Shown piece after piece: positions 17,701-25,813 of a DNA stretch of 64,000 nt. Below the pieces are notes generated by a model. That model did not search any database. It was not told where the DNA came from and saw only the letters and a list, made by a program, of their open reading frames with translations. The position numbers were made by a program, and so were the translations under genes. Source of the stretch: Desulfobacteraceae bacterium (GTDB lineage Bacteria; Desulfobacterota; Desulfobacteria; Desulfobacterales; Desulfobacteraceae); NCBI GenBank assembly GCA_016744295.1, contig JADGEQ010000039.1, forward strand, positions 1 to 64,000. Direction: 5' to 3'. Positions within the stretch are counted from its first letter, which is position 1, and the number at the start of each line of letters is the position of its first letter.

Positions 17701-18822
17701 GTCCAGCTCTCCATTGGCGATGGCCTGGGCAAACTTTACATCCTCGATAATAGGGCGGGAGATGCCCCGGGCTATAAAAAAGGCCCCACCCCCGATGAAG
17801 GTTAGCAGAAGAAGTGAAAGGCAGGTTGTTTTGAACATGATACGCCGGAGTGGGGCTTCCACTTCATACTGATCAATTTTGGAAATTAAAAACCAGTTCA
17901 TTCCGGCAATATCCAATTTGTTATAAGCAGTCAACACGGCTTTACCGGAACTGTCCGTATAGCTATCCCTGCCGCCGCCATATCCTTTTTTTACAGCATC
18001 TTTCCAATAGGAAAGTTTTTTGTCCAGGGAAAATCCCAGTACATATTGGCCGTCTCCCATGGTATGGAGACTGCTTCTCAATTCAAACCGTTTTCTGGAA
18101 GGATCCCAGTCAAGGAGATAGGATTCGCCTGTCTGGCCCATGCCCTTTCGGGATTCCATGATTTCTTTGATAAAGGCAGGGGTGACCTGGATGATGACGG
18201 CTGCCACCAAGTTGCCGTTGGAGTCCTTTACCGGCTGGCCGAAAAAGGCGGTTTCCAGCCCCTTGTCCGGCCCATAGGGCTCAAAATCAACAATAACCCC
18301 CTGCTCTGTTTCTGCAATGGTTTCCCATGCCATGACAAGGCCGCTCCCTGCATAGGTGGCCCGGGTAAGTCTTTGCCCCACGCTTTGGAAGTCATCATGG
18401 GAAAACAGGATTTTGCCGCTTACGGTTTCAATGATCTTGAGATCCTGGCAGCCATAGGAGGCAACAAAGCGTTCTAGGGTCTCGGCATAGATCTTTTCAA
18501 GGGTCTGATAGTCCGTTGCATCAAACACATGGGATTGGACTTTTTGCTGCTGATATTCAATGAGTTTTTGGCTGAATATAAGTGTCTGGTCGCTTCCGGC
18601 CAGCAGTCGCAATGCAGTGGATCGCTGCCTGAAAATTGCTTCCACCTGACCGGTCCGTATGGTCTGAATGGCTGAAAGCTGGTTGAAGGATTTTTCCATC
18701 AATGCATTGGAGGCAAGGATAGAGCCGTAATACCCGGCAATTAAAAGGGGCAAAATTCCGGTCAGAACAAATAAGACAACCAGTTTGGGGCGCATTCTCA
18801 GGTCAGCCAGCTTAAAAACCAT
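14725..18822 (-). CDS. Large hybrid sensor histidine kinase (Cache-HAMP-GAF-HK-REC-REC-REC)
   Basis: A 1365-residue membrane kinase. A TM helix near residues 13-32, a periplasmic Cache-like sensor (about 35-325), a second TM near 330-350 and a HAMP domain (to about 405) are followed by a GAF domain (about 425-560). A long coiled coil (about 560-670) repeats the text SELQAQQEELQVTNEELEEQ. The kinase core has FLANMSHELRTPLNS with His near 689, DEGIGIP and GGTGLGLSIS. Three receivers follow at about 977, 1099 and 1246, each with acidic pocket and Asp (MLDIGLPGIDG, ILDLGLEDMSG, LMDIMMPNMDG). It is the first gene of a four-gene operon. The repeated Glu/Gln pairs in the coiled coil resemble CheR methylation segments; this is only an inference. 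Confidence 0.92.
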   Translation of the reverse strand: MVFKLADLRMRPKLVVLFVLTGILPLLIAGYYGSILASNALMEKSFNQLSAIQTIRTGQVEAIFRQRSTALRLLAGSDQTLIFSQKLIEYQQQKVQSHVFDATDYQTLEKIYAETLERFVASYGCQDLKIIETVSGKILFSHDDFQSVGQRLTRATYAGSGLVMAWETIAETEQGVIVDFEPYGPDKGLETAFFGQPVKDSNGNLVAAVIIQVTPAFIKEIMESRKGMGQTGESYLLDWDPSRKRFELRSSLHTMGDGQYVLGFSLDKKLSYWKDAVKKGYGGGRDSYTDSSGKAVLTAYNKLDIAGMNWFLISKIDQYEVEAPLRRIMFKTTCLSLLLLTFIGGGAFFIARGISRPIIEDVKFAQAIANGELDKTLTLDQRDELGKLAWALNQMAKTLHDQDWLQKGKEGLDDAMRGDLNEKHLGRQFVSFITKHLDAQLGALYRNDHGDLKLYASHAFADREGNYNTIKIGEGMVGQAALEQETIIFNDVADGPLIHYGVGQKTATSYIIIPLTYEDSLIGVLLLGSLTRFTDLQKQFIEQNIKNAIILMNTAKSRRTIKRLFEEAQQHQQELLKKNETLEEQTRALQTSEAELQSQQEELRVTNEELEEQARALKESESELQAQQEELQVTNEELEEQTRNLEEQKEAIEKKNVDLVDAQEEIQTKAEELEIASKYKSEFLANMSHELRTPLNSILILSQLLAGNKKHNLTEKQIESASAIHSSGEDLLTLINEILDLSKVEAGKIELVPENVEIVHIENDLNRMFSDLARKKGIGFNIHTAPKMIDTVYTDPLRLQQILRNLLTNAFKFTQQGQVSLTICRPSTELLSGKELSSETSVAFAVKDEGIGIPKEQQAVIFEAFQQADGSTSRKYGGTGLGLSISRELAKLLGGFIHLSSQEGKGSTFTIVIPEHHSKASESREKTEKTSPAGPGHPAGISPKNPADQQVITQESEPDSKRLRSSVRDDRKIFSPGDKSLLIIEDDPNSAKIMLDFARERGFKCVVADDGESGLHFADYYKPSAIMLDIGLPGIDGWTVLERLKNNPDLRHIPVHFMSAADSSLDAMRMGAIGFLTKPVTIEKVEETFSKIENIITHPVRKLLVVEDDSIQRQSIKDLIGNGDVETLMVSTGIQAYEALTSQRYDCMILDLGLEDMSGFELLEKIRCHETCSKIPVIVYTGRDLTLDEDKKLRKYTESIIIKGVRSPERLLEESALFLHRVEADLPKGKQKNIKMVHDKEAVLRGKTVLLVDDDMRNVFALSSVLEEKKMNVIIARDGIEGVRKTHKHKQIDIVLMDIMMPNMDGYEAMQEIRKTKKKLPIIALTAKAMKGDRNKCIEAGANDYLAKPVDSDKLISMLKVWLYS

Positions 18823-18988
18823 TCAATCATCCTCATCATTTATGTATAAGGGAGGGGCATGATATGAAAGGCTGCCCGGTCCCAGATGTTTGGTCCATTT
18901 GTTCGGCAAAAAAAATCCTGGGGGTCACGATAGCATAAAACTAAAAAGAAATACACGTAATATCATTCCTAATTTTCCATAAAGTCCG

Positions 18989-19016
18989 TTGAAAAAAAAG
19001 GAAAAAATGATACACT
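18989..19016 (+). promoter_or_regulatory. Candidate promoter of the PEP-synthase-like gene
   Basis: TTGAAA (18989-18994), 16-bp spacer, TACACT (19011-19016). A start site near 19023 would leave a 5' leader of about 45 nt. It sits in the 246-bp divergent region between the hybrid kinase and the PEP-synthase-like gene. Confidence 0.4.
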
Positions 19017-19068
19017 GCTCCCAAATTATTAAACTTTTTTAAATTCCCAATGCAACGAAAGGATGGTT

Positions 19069-22000
19069 GTGAAATCAAAAGCCCTTGAAGTCAATCTTTC
19101 CGGTACCAGAGCCAATGTCACCATTGATGAAAAATATCAATTACTGCTGGATATTTTTGAGGGGTATGTGGGTATTTTAAACCGGTTGGAAATCTTTTTA
19201 AAAGAGTTATCTCATCCCTATCGAAACTGGGGGTTTATTGTCAGTGAGGCCCGGCATTTTACCCTTCACTATTTTTATCTTTACAAGCCCCACCCCGAGG
19301 GCAAAAAGGCCCTGGAACTTTTTGCTGATATTTTTATCACAGCCTTTGAATCCCTGCCCGAAGAGGATGTCAGATCGGCTGCCGTGGATAATTTGATGCT
19401 GGTGCTCCACCACCTGGCCAAGGAGTCCGGCAGTGAGGTGGACCGGTTTTTCCCGGTCATGGAAAAGCAGATCAACCGGATCCATTCTTATGAAGACTTG
19501 GAGTTTCATTATTTTGTCAGCTCCTATTACCAGCCGGACAGACTGGCCCAGGTGCTTTTGGAAAATCTGGAGAAAAATAAAAAATCGAGTATGGACAAGG
19601 GCATCTTTCTGTCCCTGAACCGGTTGCTGGTCAAATTTTACACAGCTTCATTCGCCTATTGGCTGGCCCAGGACGACCCGGTTGAATGGATGCGGGAAAA
19701 TATTGATGAATGGAGACTCAATGACGGTCTCATCCAAAGCATGGAAACTATTTCCCACTCCCGGCTCACCATCTGGCAGGAACAGCTTAAGCAGATTGTT
19801 CTGACCCACGATTTAGAATCTTGTGAGACCATGACCCAGCTTATCCAAATGACCGGGTACAGGGATTTTGTCAAACGGTTTAAAGAGGTTCCCCGTCAGA
19901 TTCTGGAGCACTCCCAGGGGAAAACCTATGGCAAATATTTTAAGCTCACTTTTCTCTTTTACATCATCCATGCCCCCGGGCTTGCCAGAATCCACAGGGA
20001 GGCCCTGGGAGATATTCACAGAACCCTGATTCATCTGATAGGGGACCGAGGGTTTAAAAAAGATATCCGAATTGTGGACCAGACCTTTTCCCTGCTCAAG
20101 GAGCACAAGGGGCGGTATCCCGGCACGGTTCTGGAGTGTATCCACAAGATTGGCGATGCCGTATACAAAACCGATGAAATTGAATTGATCAACCATTTTA
20201 TCGACAGGGCAGTGGACCATGGATTTCAGTTTCCCATGATCCAGGGCACAGGTGAAGACTGGCAGATCCAGGGCAACAATGCCCATGTGAAAAATATTCG
20301 GGTTTTTTTAAGTCTTATCGGCCAGCAGCCCAAAAAGTCCAAACGGCTGTTGTCTGCCCTGATCATTTCCCTGTCCATTGGCGGGGTTTTTATCCGGGAT
20401 ACGGATTTGTTTCCCAGGGATATCACCCGCTTTTTAAATTCGGACATCGGGCCGGTTTTTAACCTGGTCAAGCAGTTGGCAAGGCTTTTGCCGGCCTTTT
20501 TTAATGAAATTGGTGCCGAAGGTGAGCTAAGGGATATCTCCACCCAGCTGGATGAGTCCTGCCATAGACGGGACCGGTTGATTCATTTTTTAAGAAAGCA
20601 GTGCCATGTGGAAAGTTCCAGCCGGATTGTGGAATTTATAGAACAGGTCATCCTTTTCTGGAAAACCCGGGATAAAAAACCGCTTCAGTCCTTTGTTCCC
20701 CCCTCTATTTATGAAGAGATTAGTCCGACGGGACGGTTTATTGACGGACCCTGCAAAATTTTTTTGTATCTTGGGTCCAAACAATTGATACAGCCGGAAG
20801 ATTATCTCATGTACAAGCAGGAGGCCCTGGACCAAATGGTCGACCAGGTTGAAGGGGTGAAGAGTCTGGACAGGTCCCGGGTCAAACAAATTTTACGGTT
20901 TTACCGGCTACTCAACGAAAAATACGGGATAAGTAATCTGGAACTGAAGGATTATCTTGCCGGTTTCAGAGCAGAGAACCTGCCCGATCCCCAGCGGTTG
21001 ATTGCCGGTCTTGAAGAAAAAAACCCGGAAATTAAAATTGAGTTTTTGCTCAACTATATGCTTCAGCTTAAGGATATTATTCTATCGGACAAGCGTTATG
21101 AGGTGGATGAGGCCATTTATCACAAACGGCATTTTGCAGTGGACATTCCCTCCATGTACGGCCGTTACAATGAAGCAAAATTTGATGCCCTGGGGTTGAC
21201 CCTGCGCATTGAGAGCATTGTCAATGTTTTGTTTGAGGATCTGATAAACGGGATTGACCTGCGGTTGATTACCAAACCCACCTTTGTCAGAATTTTCAGT
21301 ATTCTGATGCTGTTTCGCAAGGCGCTGAGCCTGGACGGTATTGTCTCCACCAAACTGGATACCCAGCTGGAGTTTTTGAAGTATAGTGTGAATATCACCA
21401 CCTGTTCCTTTACCCAGTACCTGGATATTTTCAAGGGGTTTATACGGGCGGTTGGGGATGGGGTCAGTGACCATTTTAATACCATCCATTCCGGAAATCT
21501 GGTCCATATGGAATCCAGGATTGGAAAGGACCAGATTCTTACCAAATATTTGCCAGGAAACTTGTCTGCCAATGGCAAGGACCTGGACGCCAAAATGGCT
21601 GAAAAGCTGGACCAGCGGATGGCGGATATCTTTTTCAGGGACAGGATTGCCACCTCCCTGGGGCTGCAGCAATTGGATGTTTTTTTAAACCGGATTCTGC
21701 ACACCCTGTTCCGGCAGTCTGAAAAACTTTCCCAGGACGAGCTTTCCGCCCTGCTCAATTATGATCCCAAATGTTCGGTTACCAATATTGATGATGAAAG
21801 CCTTATCAGCAACAACATCATCTATCTGGGCAACAAGGGGTGGAACCTGATTAAGCTTAAGCGCTTGGGGATTGAGATTCCCAACGGATTTATCATCACC
21901 ACCGAGGTGTTCAAGTGTCTGGATCTGATCAATAAGTATACACCTGCTGCTGTGAATTTTAAGCAGCATGTGACCTCCATGCTTGCCCGGTTGGAGGAAA

Positions 22001-23289
22001 AAAGCCAAGCCTCTTTTGGGGATCCGGCAAATCCTTTGCTGCTTTCCGTTCGGAGCGGGTCATCCATCTCCCAGCCCGGGATGCTGGATTCTTTTTTAAA
22101 TGTGGGGATCAATGAAGAGATTGCCGCCAGCATTGCCGAAAAAACAAGCAACCCCTGGTTTGCCTGGGATTCCTACCGTAGGTTTCTCCAGGCCTACGGC
22201 ATGACCTTTGATATCCAGCGGGATGCCTTTGACCAGGTGATCAGCAGTTTTAAGGAAAAGCACGGCATCTCTTTTAAACGGTATTTTACCGGGGACCAGA
22301 TGCGAGAGGTGGCCCTGGCCTACAAGCAATTGCTCATTGATTCCGGGGTGGATCTGGTTGAATCCCCCATGGAACAGCTGTTTTTGGCCATCCACAAGGT
22401 TTTTTCTTCTTGGAACTCCAAACGGGCAAAGGATTATCGTCAGATCATGGGTATCTCCGATGATTGGGGCACGGCAGTGACTGTCCAGGCCATGGTTTTT
22501 GGCAACCGGTCCCGGCAGTCGGGATCCGGGGTGGTTTTCACCCACAGCCCTAAACTGCCCGGGGACACCATCCGGCTCTGGGGGGATTTTACCATTGGCA
22601 ACCAGGGAGAAGATGTGGTGTCGGGTTTGGTCAAGACCCTGCCCATATCGGAAATCCAGAAGGATTTGGAGGAAAGGGATTCAAAAACAAGTCTGGAAAT
22701 CAAATTCCCTGAAATTTACAAGCAGCTGTTAGCCATTGTTCAGCAATTGATCTACGAGGGCGGATGGAATCCACAGGAAATTGAGTTTACCTTTGAAGGG
22801 CCGGAGAAAAAAGATTTGTTCATTCTCCAGGCCAGGGACCTGTCCCTGCGGAATCAGAAAAAAATGGCCGGATTTGAGGCCGATGACAGGGAGCTGGCAA
22901 AAGACTATCTGGGCCAGGGTATTGGTGTCAGCGGAGGTGCCATGAGTGGCAGGATTGTATTTACCCTAGAGGAGATAGACGGGTTTCGCCGCCAGGACCC
23001 GGATGCGAATTTGATTCTTGTCCGGAACGACACCGTACCCGATGATATTCTGGAAATTGATGCGGCGGACGGGATATTAACGGCCAAGGGCGGACTGACC
23101 TCCCACGCGGCTGTGGTTGCATACAACCTGAGGAAAACCTGTGTGGTGGGGTGTGAAAATCTGGTGTGCAATGAACGAGAAAAGGTGTGCTCCCTTGATG
23201 GGGTGAACATGAAGGTGGGGGATTATATCAGTATTAATGGCTATAAGGGAGCTGTTTATCAAGGTGAAATGAAGGTAAATTTAATTTAA
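19069..23289 (+). CDS. PEP-synthase-related dikinase-like protein with large N-terminal region and no PEP barrel
   Basis: A 1406-residue protein. The last ~500 residues resemble PEP synthase/PPDK. The ATP-grasp part begins near 915 (IYLGNKGWNLIKLKRLG, then LSVRSGSSISQPGMLDSF near 990, matching the Gly/Ser-rich nucleotide loop). The swivelling phosphohistidine domain ends the protein (TAKGGLTSHAAVV near 1340, with the TSH catalytic His). The C-terminal TIM barrel that binds PEP/pyruvate is absent. Residues 1-900 are a soluble, helix-rich region that I do not recognise. AAGGA at 19059-19063 is 5 nt from GTG19069 but overlaps ATG19063, so the GTG is preferred. The final phospho-acceptor is unknown. 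A GAPDH gene follows after 99 bp. Confidence 0.8.
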   Translation: MKSKALEVNLSGTRANVTIDEKYQLLLDIFEGYVGILNRLEIFLKELSHPYRNWGFIVSEARHFTLHYFYLYKPHPEGKKALELFADIFITAFESLPEEDVRSAAVDNLMLVLHHLAKESGSEVDRFFPVMEKQINRIHSYEDLEFHYFVSSYYQPDRLAQVLLENLEKNKKSSMDKGIFLSLNRLLVKFYTASFAYWLAQDDPVEWMRENIDEWRLNDGLIQSMETISHSRLTIWQEQLKQIVLTHDLESCETMTQLIQMTGYRDFVKRFKEVPRQILEHSQGKTYGKYFKLTFLFYIIHAPGLARIHREALGDIHRTLIHLIGDRGFKKDIRIVDQTFSLLKEHKGRYPGTVLECIHKIGDAVYKTDEIELINHFIDRAVDHGFQFPMIQGTGEDWQIQGNNAHVKNIRVFLSLIGQQPKKSKRLLSALIISLSIGGVFIRDTDLFPRDITRFLNSDIGPVFNLVKQLARLLPAFFNEIGAEGELRDISTQLDESCHRRDRLIHFLRKQCHVESSSRIVEFIEQVILFWKTRDKKPLQSFVPPSIYEEISPTGRFIDGPCKIFLYLGSKQLIQPEDYLMYKQEALDQMVDQVEGVKSLDRSRVKQILRFYRLLNEKYGISNLELKDYLAGFRAENLPDPQRLIAGLEEKNPEIKIEFLLNYMLQLKDIILSDKRYEVDEAIYHKRHFAVDIPSMYGRYNEAKFDALGLTLRIESIVNVLFEDLINGIDLRLITKPTFVRIFSILMLFRKALSLDGIVSTKLDTQLEFLKYSVNITTCSFTQYLDIFKGFIRAVGDGVSDHFNTIHSGNLVHMESRIGKDQILTKYLPGNLSANGKDLDAKMAEKLDQRMADIFFRDRIATSLGLQQLDVFLNRILHTLFRQSEKLSQDELSALLNYDPKCSVTNIDDESLISNNIIYLGNKGWNLIKLKRLGIEIPNGFIITTEVFKCLDLINKYTPAAVNFKQHVTSMLARLEEKSQASFGDPANPLLLSVRSGSSISQPGMLDSFLNVGINEEIAASIAEKTSNPWFAWDSYRRFLQAYGMTFDIQRDAFDQVISSFKEKHGISFKRYFTGDQMREVALAYKQLLIDSGVDLVESPMEQLFLAIHKVFSSWNSKRAKDYRQIMGISDDWGTAVTVQAMVFGNRSRQSGSGVVFTHSPKLPGDTIRLWGDFTIGNQGEDVVSGLVKTLPISEIQKDLEERDSKTSLEIKFPEIYKQLLAIVQQLIYEGGWNPQEIEFTFEGPEKKDLFILQARDLSLRNQKKMAGFEADDRELAKDYLGQGIGVSGGAMSGRIVFTLEEIDGFRRQDPDANLILVRNDTVPDDILEIDAADGILTAKGGLTSHAAVVAYNLRKTCVVGCENLVCNEREKVCSLDGVNMKVGDYISINGYKGAVYQGEMKVNLI

Positions 23290-23300
23290 TAGTATAGGCA

Positions 23301-23355
23301 TTAGCCGTTGGCTAACAGCTAATTCCTAAAAGTCCGCGCGTTAGTGCGCTAATTT
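23301..23355 (+). terminator. Possible terminator region after the PEP-synthase-like gene
   Basis: TTAGCC-GTT-GGCTAA (23301-23315) is a 6-bp hairpin. Further on, TTAG-TGCG-CTAA (23341-23352) is followed by TTTTATTAATTAATT. Either could attenuate transcription before the GAPDH gene. Stems are short, so confidence is low. Confidence 0.3.
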
Positions 23356-23388
23356 TATTAATTAATTATATTTAAAATAGGAAATTAT

Positions 23389-24639
23389 ATGAATACAAGT
23401 GAATCAATGGTCCTGGGCATTAACGGACTTGGGAGAATCGGCAAATTGTCCCTGTGGCACCATGCAGGCAGAAAATATTTTGACAAGATTGTGATCAATG
23501 TGGGCAGGGAAGTGGGCACCTCAATGGAGGATATTATCCATTATATTGAGAGGGACTCTACCTATGGCCGCCTGGAAGCCTATTTGAACGGCTACCAGGG
23601 AGAACCGGTTATCACCGATGTGGATCTTGATGCCTTCACCCTGACGGTAAACGGCATCAAGGTTCAAATTTTGAAAAATCACAGAAACCCCAAACATATT
23701 GAATGGGCAGATCATGGGGTCAATGTAGTCGTGGATACCACGGGCCAGTTTCTGGATCCCAATCTTTCGGCTGATGACCCCAAGGGGTCCATTAGGGGGC
23801 ATCTTGAGGCCGGCGTTCAAAAAGTGGTTGCCTCGGCACCCTTTAAGCTGAAACAAGGGGGGGTCATGCCCGAGGATGCCGTGACAACGGTTATGGGGGT
23901 CAATGACAAGGATTATGATCCGGTCTGTCATGCCCTGATTTCCAATGCCTCCTGCACCACCACCTGTCTTTCCCATATGGTCAAACCGTTGTTGGATGCC
24001 TTTGGTATCAAAAGGGTGTTGTCAGCCTCCATGGCAACGATCCATGCCGCCACAGGCTCCCAGCAGGTGCTGGACCGGTTGCCCAAGGCGGGGGCCGTGG
24101 ACCTGAGAAAAAATAGATCCATTCTGAACAATATTATCCTGACCACCACCGGGGCTGCCAAGGCATTGCAATTGGTGATTCCGGAAATGGCCACCATAGG
24201 CTTTATGGCGGAGTCTGTTCGCATTCCCACCTCCACGGGATCTTTGATCATATTGGTGATGAATTTTCAGGAAGAACTTAATCAAAAGCCCATCCGCAGG
24301 GATATGATCAATGATATCTATCGAGCGGCGGCAGAGCAGAATTCAAACGGCTACCTGGTTTTTACCAATAAGCAGAATGTCTCTTCGGATATTATCGGCA
24401 CGCCCAAGGCCGGGGCTGTCATCGAAGGTCATGAGACCCATACAAGAACCGGTGCCATTAATATCAACCTGGAACATATGCAGGGCATCGACAAGGAGAT
24501 TCTTGACAGTATCAAGGACCATGTGGGCAGTATCCAGGTCACCCAGTCGGTGATTTACGGGTGGTATGACAATGAAATGGCAAGCTATGTTAACATGATG
24601 GGGGATCGCACCGTATCCGTTGCAGAGTCTCTGGATTAA
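23389..24639 (+). CDS. Glyceraldehyde-3-phosphate dehydrogenase, divergent type
   Basis: A 416-residue GAPDH-fold enzyme. The N-terminal Rossmann motif is GINGLGRIGKLSLW. The active site is ISNASCTTTCLSH with catalytic Cys189, and the catalytic His is in MATIHAATGSQ. The family phosphate-site TGAAKA and the C-terminal WYDNEMASYVNMMGD are both present. It differs from classical GapA (about 335 residues, CTTNC) by being about 80 residues longer, with inserts in the NAD domain, and by a Thr replacing the Asn of CTTNC. It probably oxidises or forms glyceraldehyde-3-phosphate in glycolysis/gluconeogenesis, but another aldehyde-phosphate substrate cannot be excluded. It is followed 5 bp later by the DUF3108 gene. 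Confidence 0.85.
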   Translation: MNTSESMVLGINGLGRIGKLSLWHHAGRKYFDKIVINVGREVGTSMEDIIHYIERDSTYGRLEAYLNGYQGEPVITDVDLDAFTLTVNGIKVQILKNHRNPKHIEWADHGVNVVVDTTGQFLDPNLSADDPKGSIRGHLEAGVQKVVASAPFKLKQGGVMPEDAVTTVMGVNDKDYDPVCHALISNASCTTTCLSHMVKPLLDAFGIKRVLSASMATIHAATGSQQVLDRLPKAGAVDLRKNRSILNNIILTTTGAAKALQLVIPEMATIGFMAESVRIPTSTGSLIILVMNFQEELNQKPIRRDMINDIYRAAAEQNSNGYLVFTNKQNVSSDIIGTPKAGAVIEGHETHTRTGAININLEHMQGIDKEILDSIKDHVGSIQVTQSVIYGWYDNEMASYVNMMGDRTVSVAESLD

Positions 24640-24644
24640 AGGTT

Positions 24645-25427
24645 GTGACCACCTCTGTTTTTAGACGGCGTTTCCCACTTTTTAGTTTCATTGCGCTTGT
24701 GGTGGTTTTTTCTTTTTCCGGGGCAGGGGCAAATCCTTTGGGTCTGCCCTTTTCCCCGGGGGAGGAACTTATATATAATGTAAGGTGGCAGCAGTTTCCA
24801 GCGGGCACCTGCAGCGTTAGGGTGTTGCCCTTTACCCGTGTGAATAATAGCCCGGCCTTTCATTTTCAACTGACCGCAAGGACCAGTGATTTTGTGGATA
24901 ATCTGTATAAGATCAGGGATGTGATGGAGGGGTTTGTTTCAAGGGATTTTTCAGGGTCCCTGCTGTATAAAAAGCGTTCAACGGGAAAACGTAAAAAACA
25001 GGTGGTTGTTGAATTTTTCCGGGAAAAAAACGAGGTGGTTTATTCAAATTTCGGCGGCAGGCGGGACCCCATTCAAATCCTTGAACATACCTTTGACCCT
25101 GCGGGAAGTTTTTTTCGGATGAGAATGCTTGATTTTGGTGTGGGCACCTCCCTGACCTTTCCGGTGACCGACGGGAAACAATGTTTTTATCAAACAGGAG
25201 ACGTTGTCGGGAGGGAGGAAATAACCACCCCTTTTGGCACCTTTGACACCTTTGTTCTGGTCCCTTCGGTTACCCATTTTTCAGGGGTATTTAAAAAGAG
25301 CCGGGATCCCAGGGTTCGGGTCTGGATATCTGCCGACGAAAAAAAAATCCCCGTCCGAATCCAGATACAGGTAATGGTGGGCAACATAATTTTTGAACTG
25401 GCCTCATACAAACCTGGCACAGGTTAG
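24645..25427 (+). CDS. DUF3108 family exported protein
   Basis: A 260-residue protein with a long signal peptide or anchor (basic RRR then FSFIALVVVFSFSGAGA). The mature part begins with FSPGEELIYNVRWQQFPAG, the usual DUF3108 opening, and continues as a beta-rich sequence, probably an all-beta envelope protein. The start is a GTG at 24645 immediately after the GAPDH stop, with AAAGG overlapping that stop. An ATG start is not available nearby. The family has no assigned biochemical function; periplasmic location is inferred from the signal sequence. It converges on the selenocysteine rhodanese gene. Confidence 0.75.
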   Translation: MTTSVFRRRFPLFSFIALVVVFSFSGAGANPLGLPFSPGEELIYNVRWQQFPAGTCSVRVLPFTRVNNSPAFHFQLTARTSDFVDNLYKIRDVMEGFVSRDFSGSLLYKKRSTGKRKKQVVVEFFREKNEVVYSNFGGRRDPIQILEHTFDPAGSFFRMRMLDFGVGTSLTFPVTDGKQCFYQTGDVVGREEITTPFGTFDTFVLVPSVTHFSGVFKKSRDPRVRVWISADEKKIPVRIQIQVMVGNIIFELASYKPGTG

Positions 25428-25439
25428 TTCATTTTATCC

Positions 25440-25486
25440 ACCATGAAGCACATGAAAAAAAAGATCGTGGTTATGTGCTTCATGGT
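25440..25486. terminator. Bidirectional terminator-like inverted repeat
   Basis: A perfect 14-bp inverted repeat (25440-25453 with 25473-25486; core CATGAAGCACAT) with a 19-nt A/G-rich loop. It lies between the convergent DUF3108 and rhodanese genes. On the plus strand it is soon followed by CTTCTTTTTGTT. The position suits a two-way terminator. Confidence 0.6.
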
Positions 25487-25501
25487 AAACGCTTCTTTTT
25501 G

Positions 25502-25813
25502 TTAAAGTATATTGAAGCCGGCCTCTTTCCAGCCGGCGATTCCCTTGTCCAGCACATTGATTCCGGTATACCCTTCTTCCTCATATTGTACGGCAAGACC
25601 TGCCGCTGATTTGTCATCGGGTCAGCCTCAGTAAAAGATAATGTTCGTGTCCTTTGCCAGGTCTGGTTTCATTCTTAAAAACTCGCTCATGGGAAGGGCG
25701 CCTTCCAGGTGGGCCTTTCTGTTGAATTTTTCATCGTCATAGATGCAGACCAAAAGGGAGAGTCCGTCTTTGATTTTAGCATTGGCCTCTGCTGCTGATA
25801 TTTTCTTCATCAT
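25502..25813 (-). CDS. Rhodanese-like selenoprotein with two in-frame UGA (Sec) codons
   Basis: The frame starts at ATG25813 (GGAGG 7 nt upstream) and runs to TAA at 25502-25504 only if UGA at 25628-25630 and 25622-25624 are read. The product is 103 residues with Sec62-Gly63-Sec64 in the context NIIFY-U-G-U-PDDKSA. This is the rhodanese active-site loop, where relatives have Cys (IIFYCxCP). The reading continues with good rhodanese text after the UGAs (YEEEGYTGINVLDKGIAGW). A hairpin with loop AGGUCU lies 15-21 nt downstream of the UGAs. Known biology: bacterial Sec insertion needs such a hairpin right after UGA. Standard gene callers would cut this at 61 residues. Sulfur or selenium transfer activity is inferred from the fold. 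No signal peptide. Confidence 0.85.
25590..25606 (-). promoter_or_regulatory. SECIS-like hairpin for selenocysteine insertion
   Basis: Read on the minus strand, CGGCA (25605-25601), loop GGUCU and UGCCG (25595-25591) form a 5-bp stem, extended by a G-U pair (25606/25590). The 8-mer GCAGGUCU equals the apical part of the E. coli fdhF SelB-binding hairpin as I know it. It begins 15 nt after the second UGA and 21 nt after the first, in the range seen for bacterial SECIS elements. The 5' bulged U of fdhF is not obvious. Confidence 0.75.
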
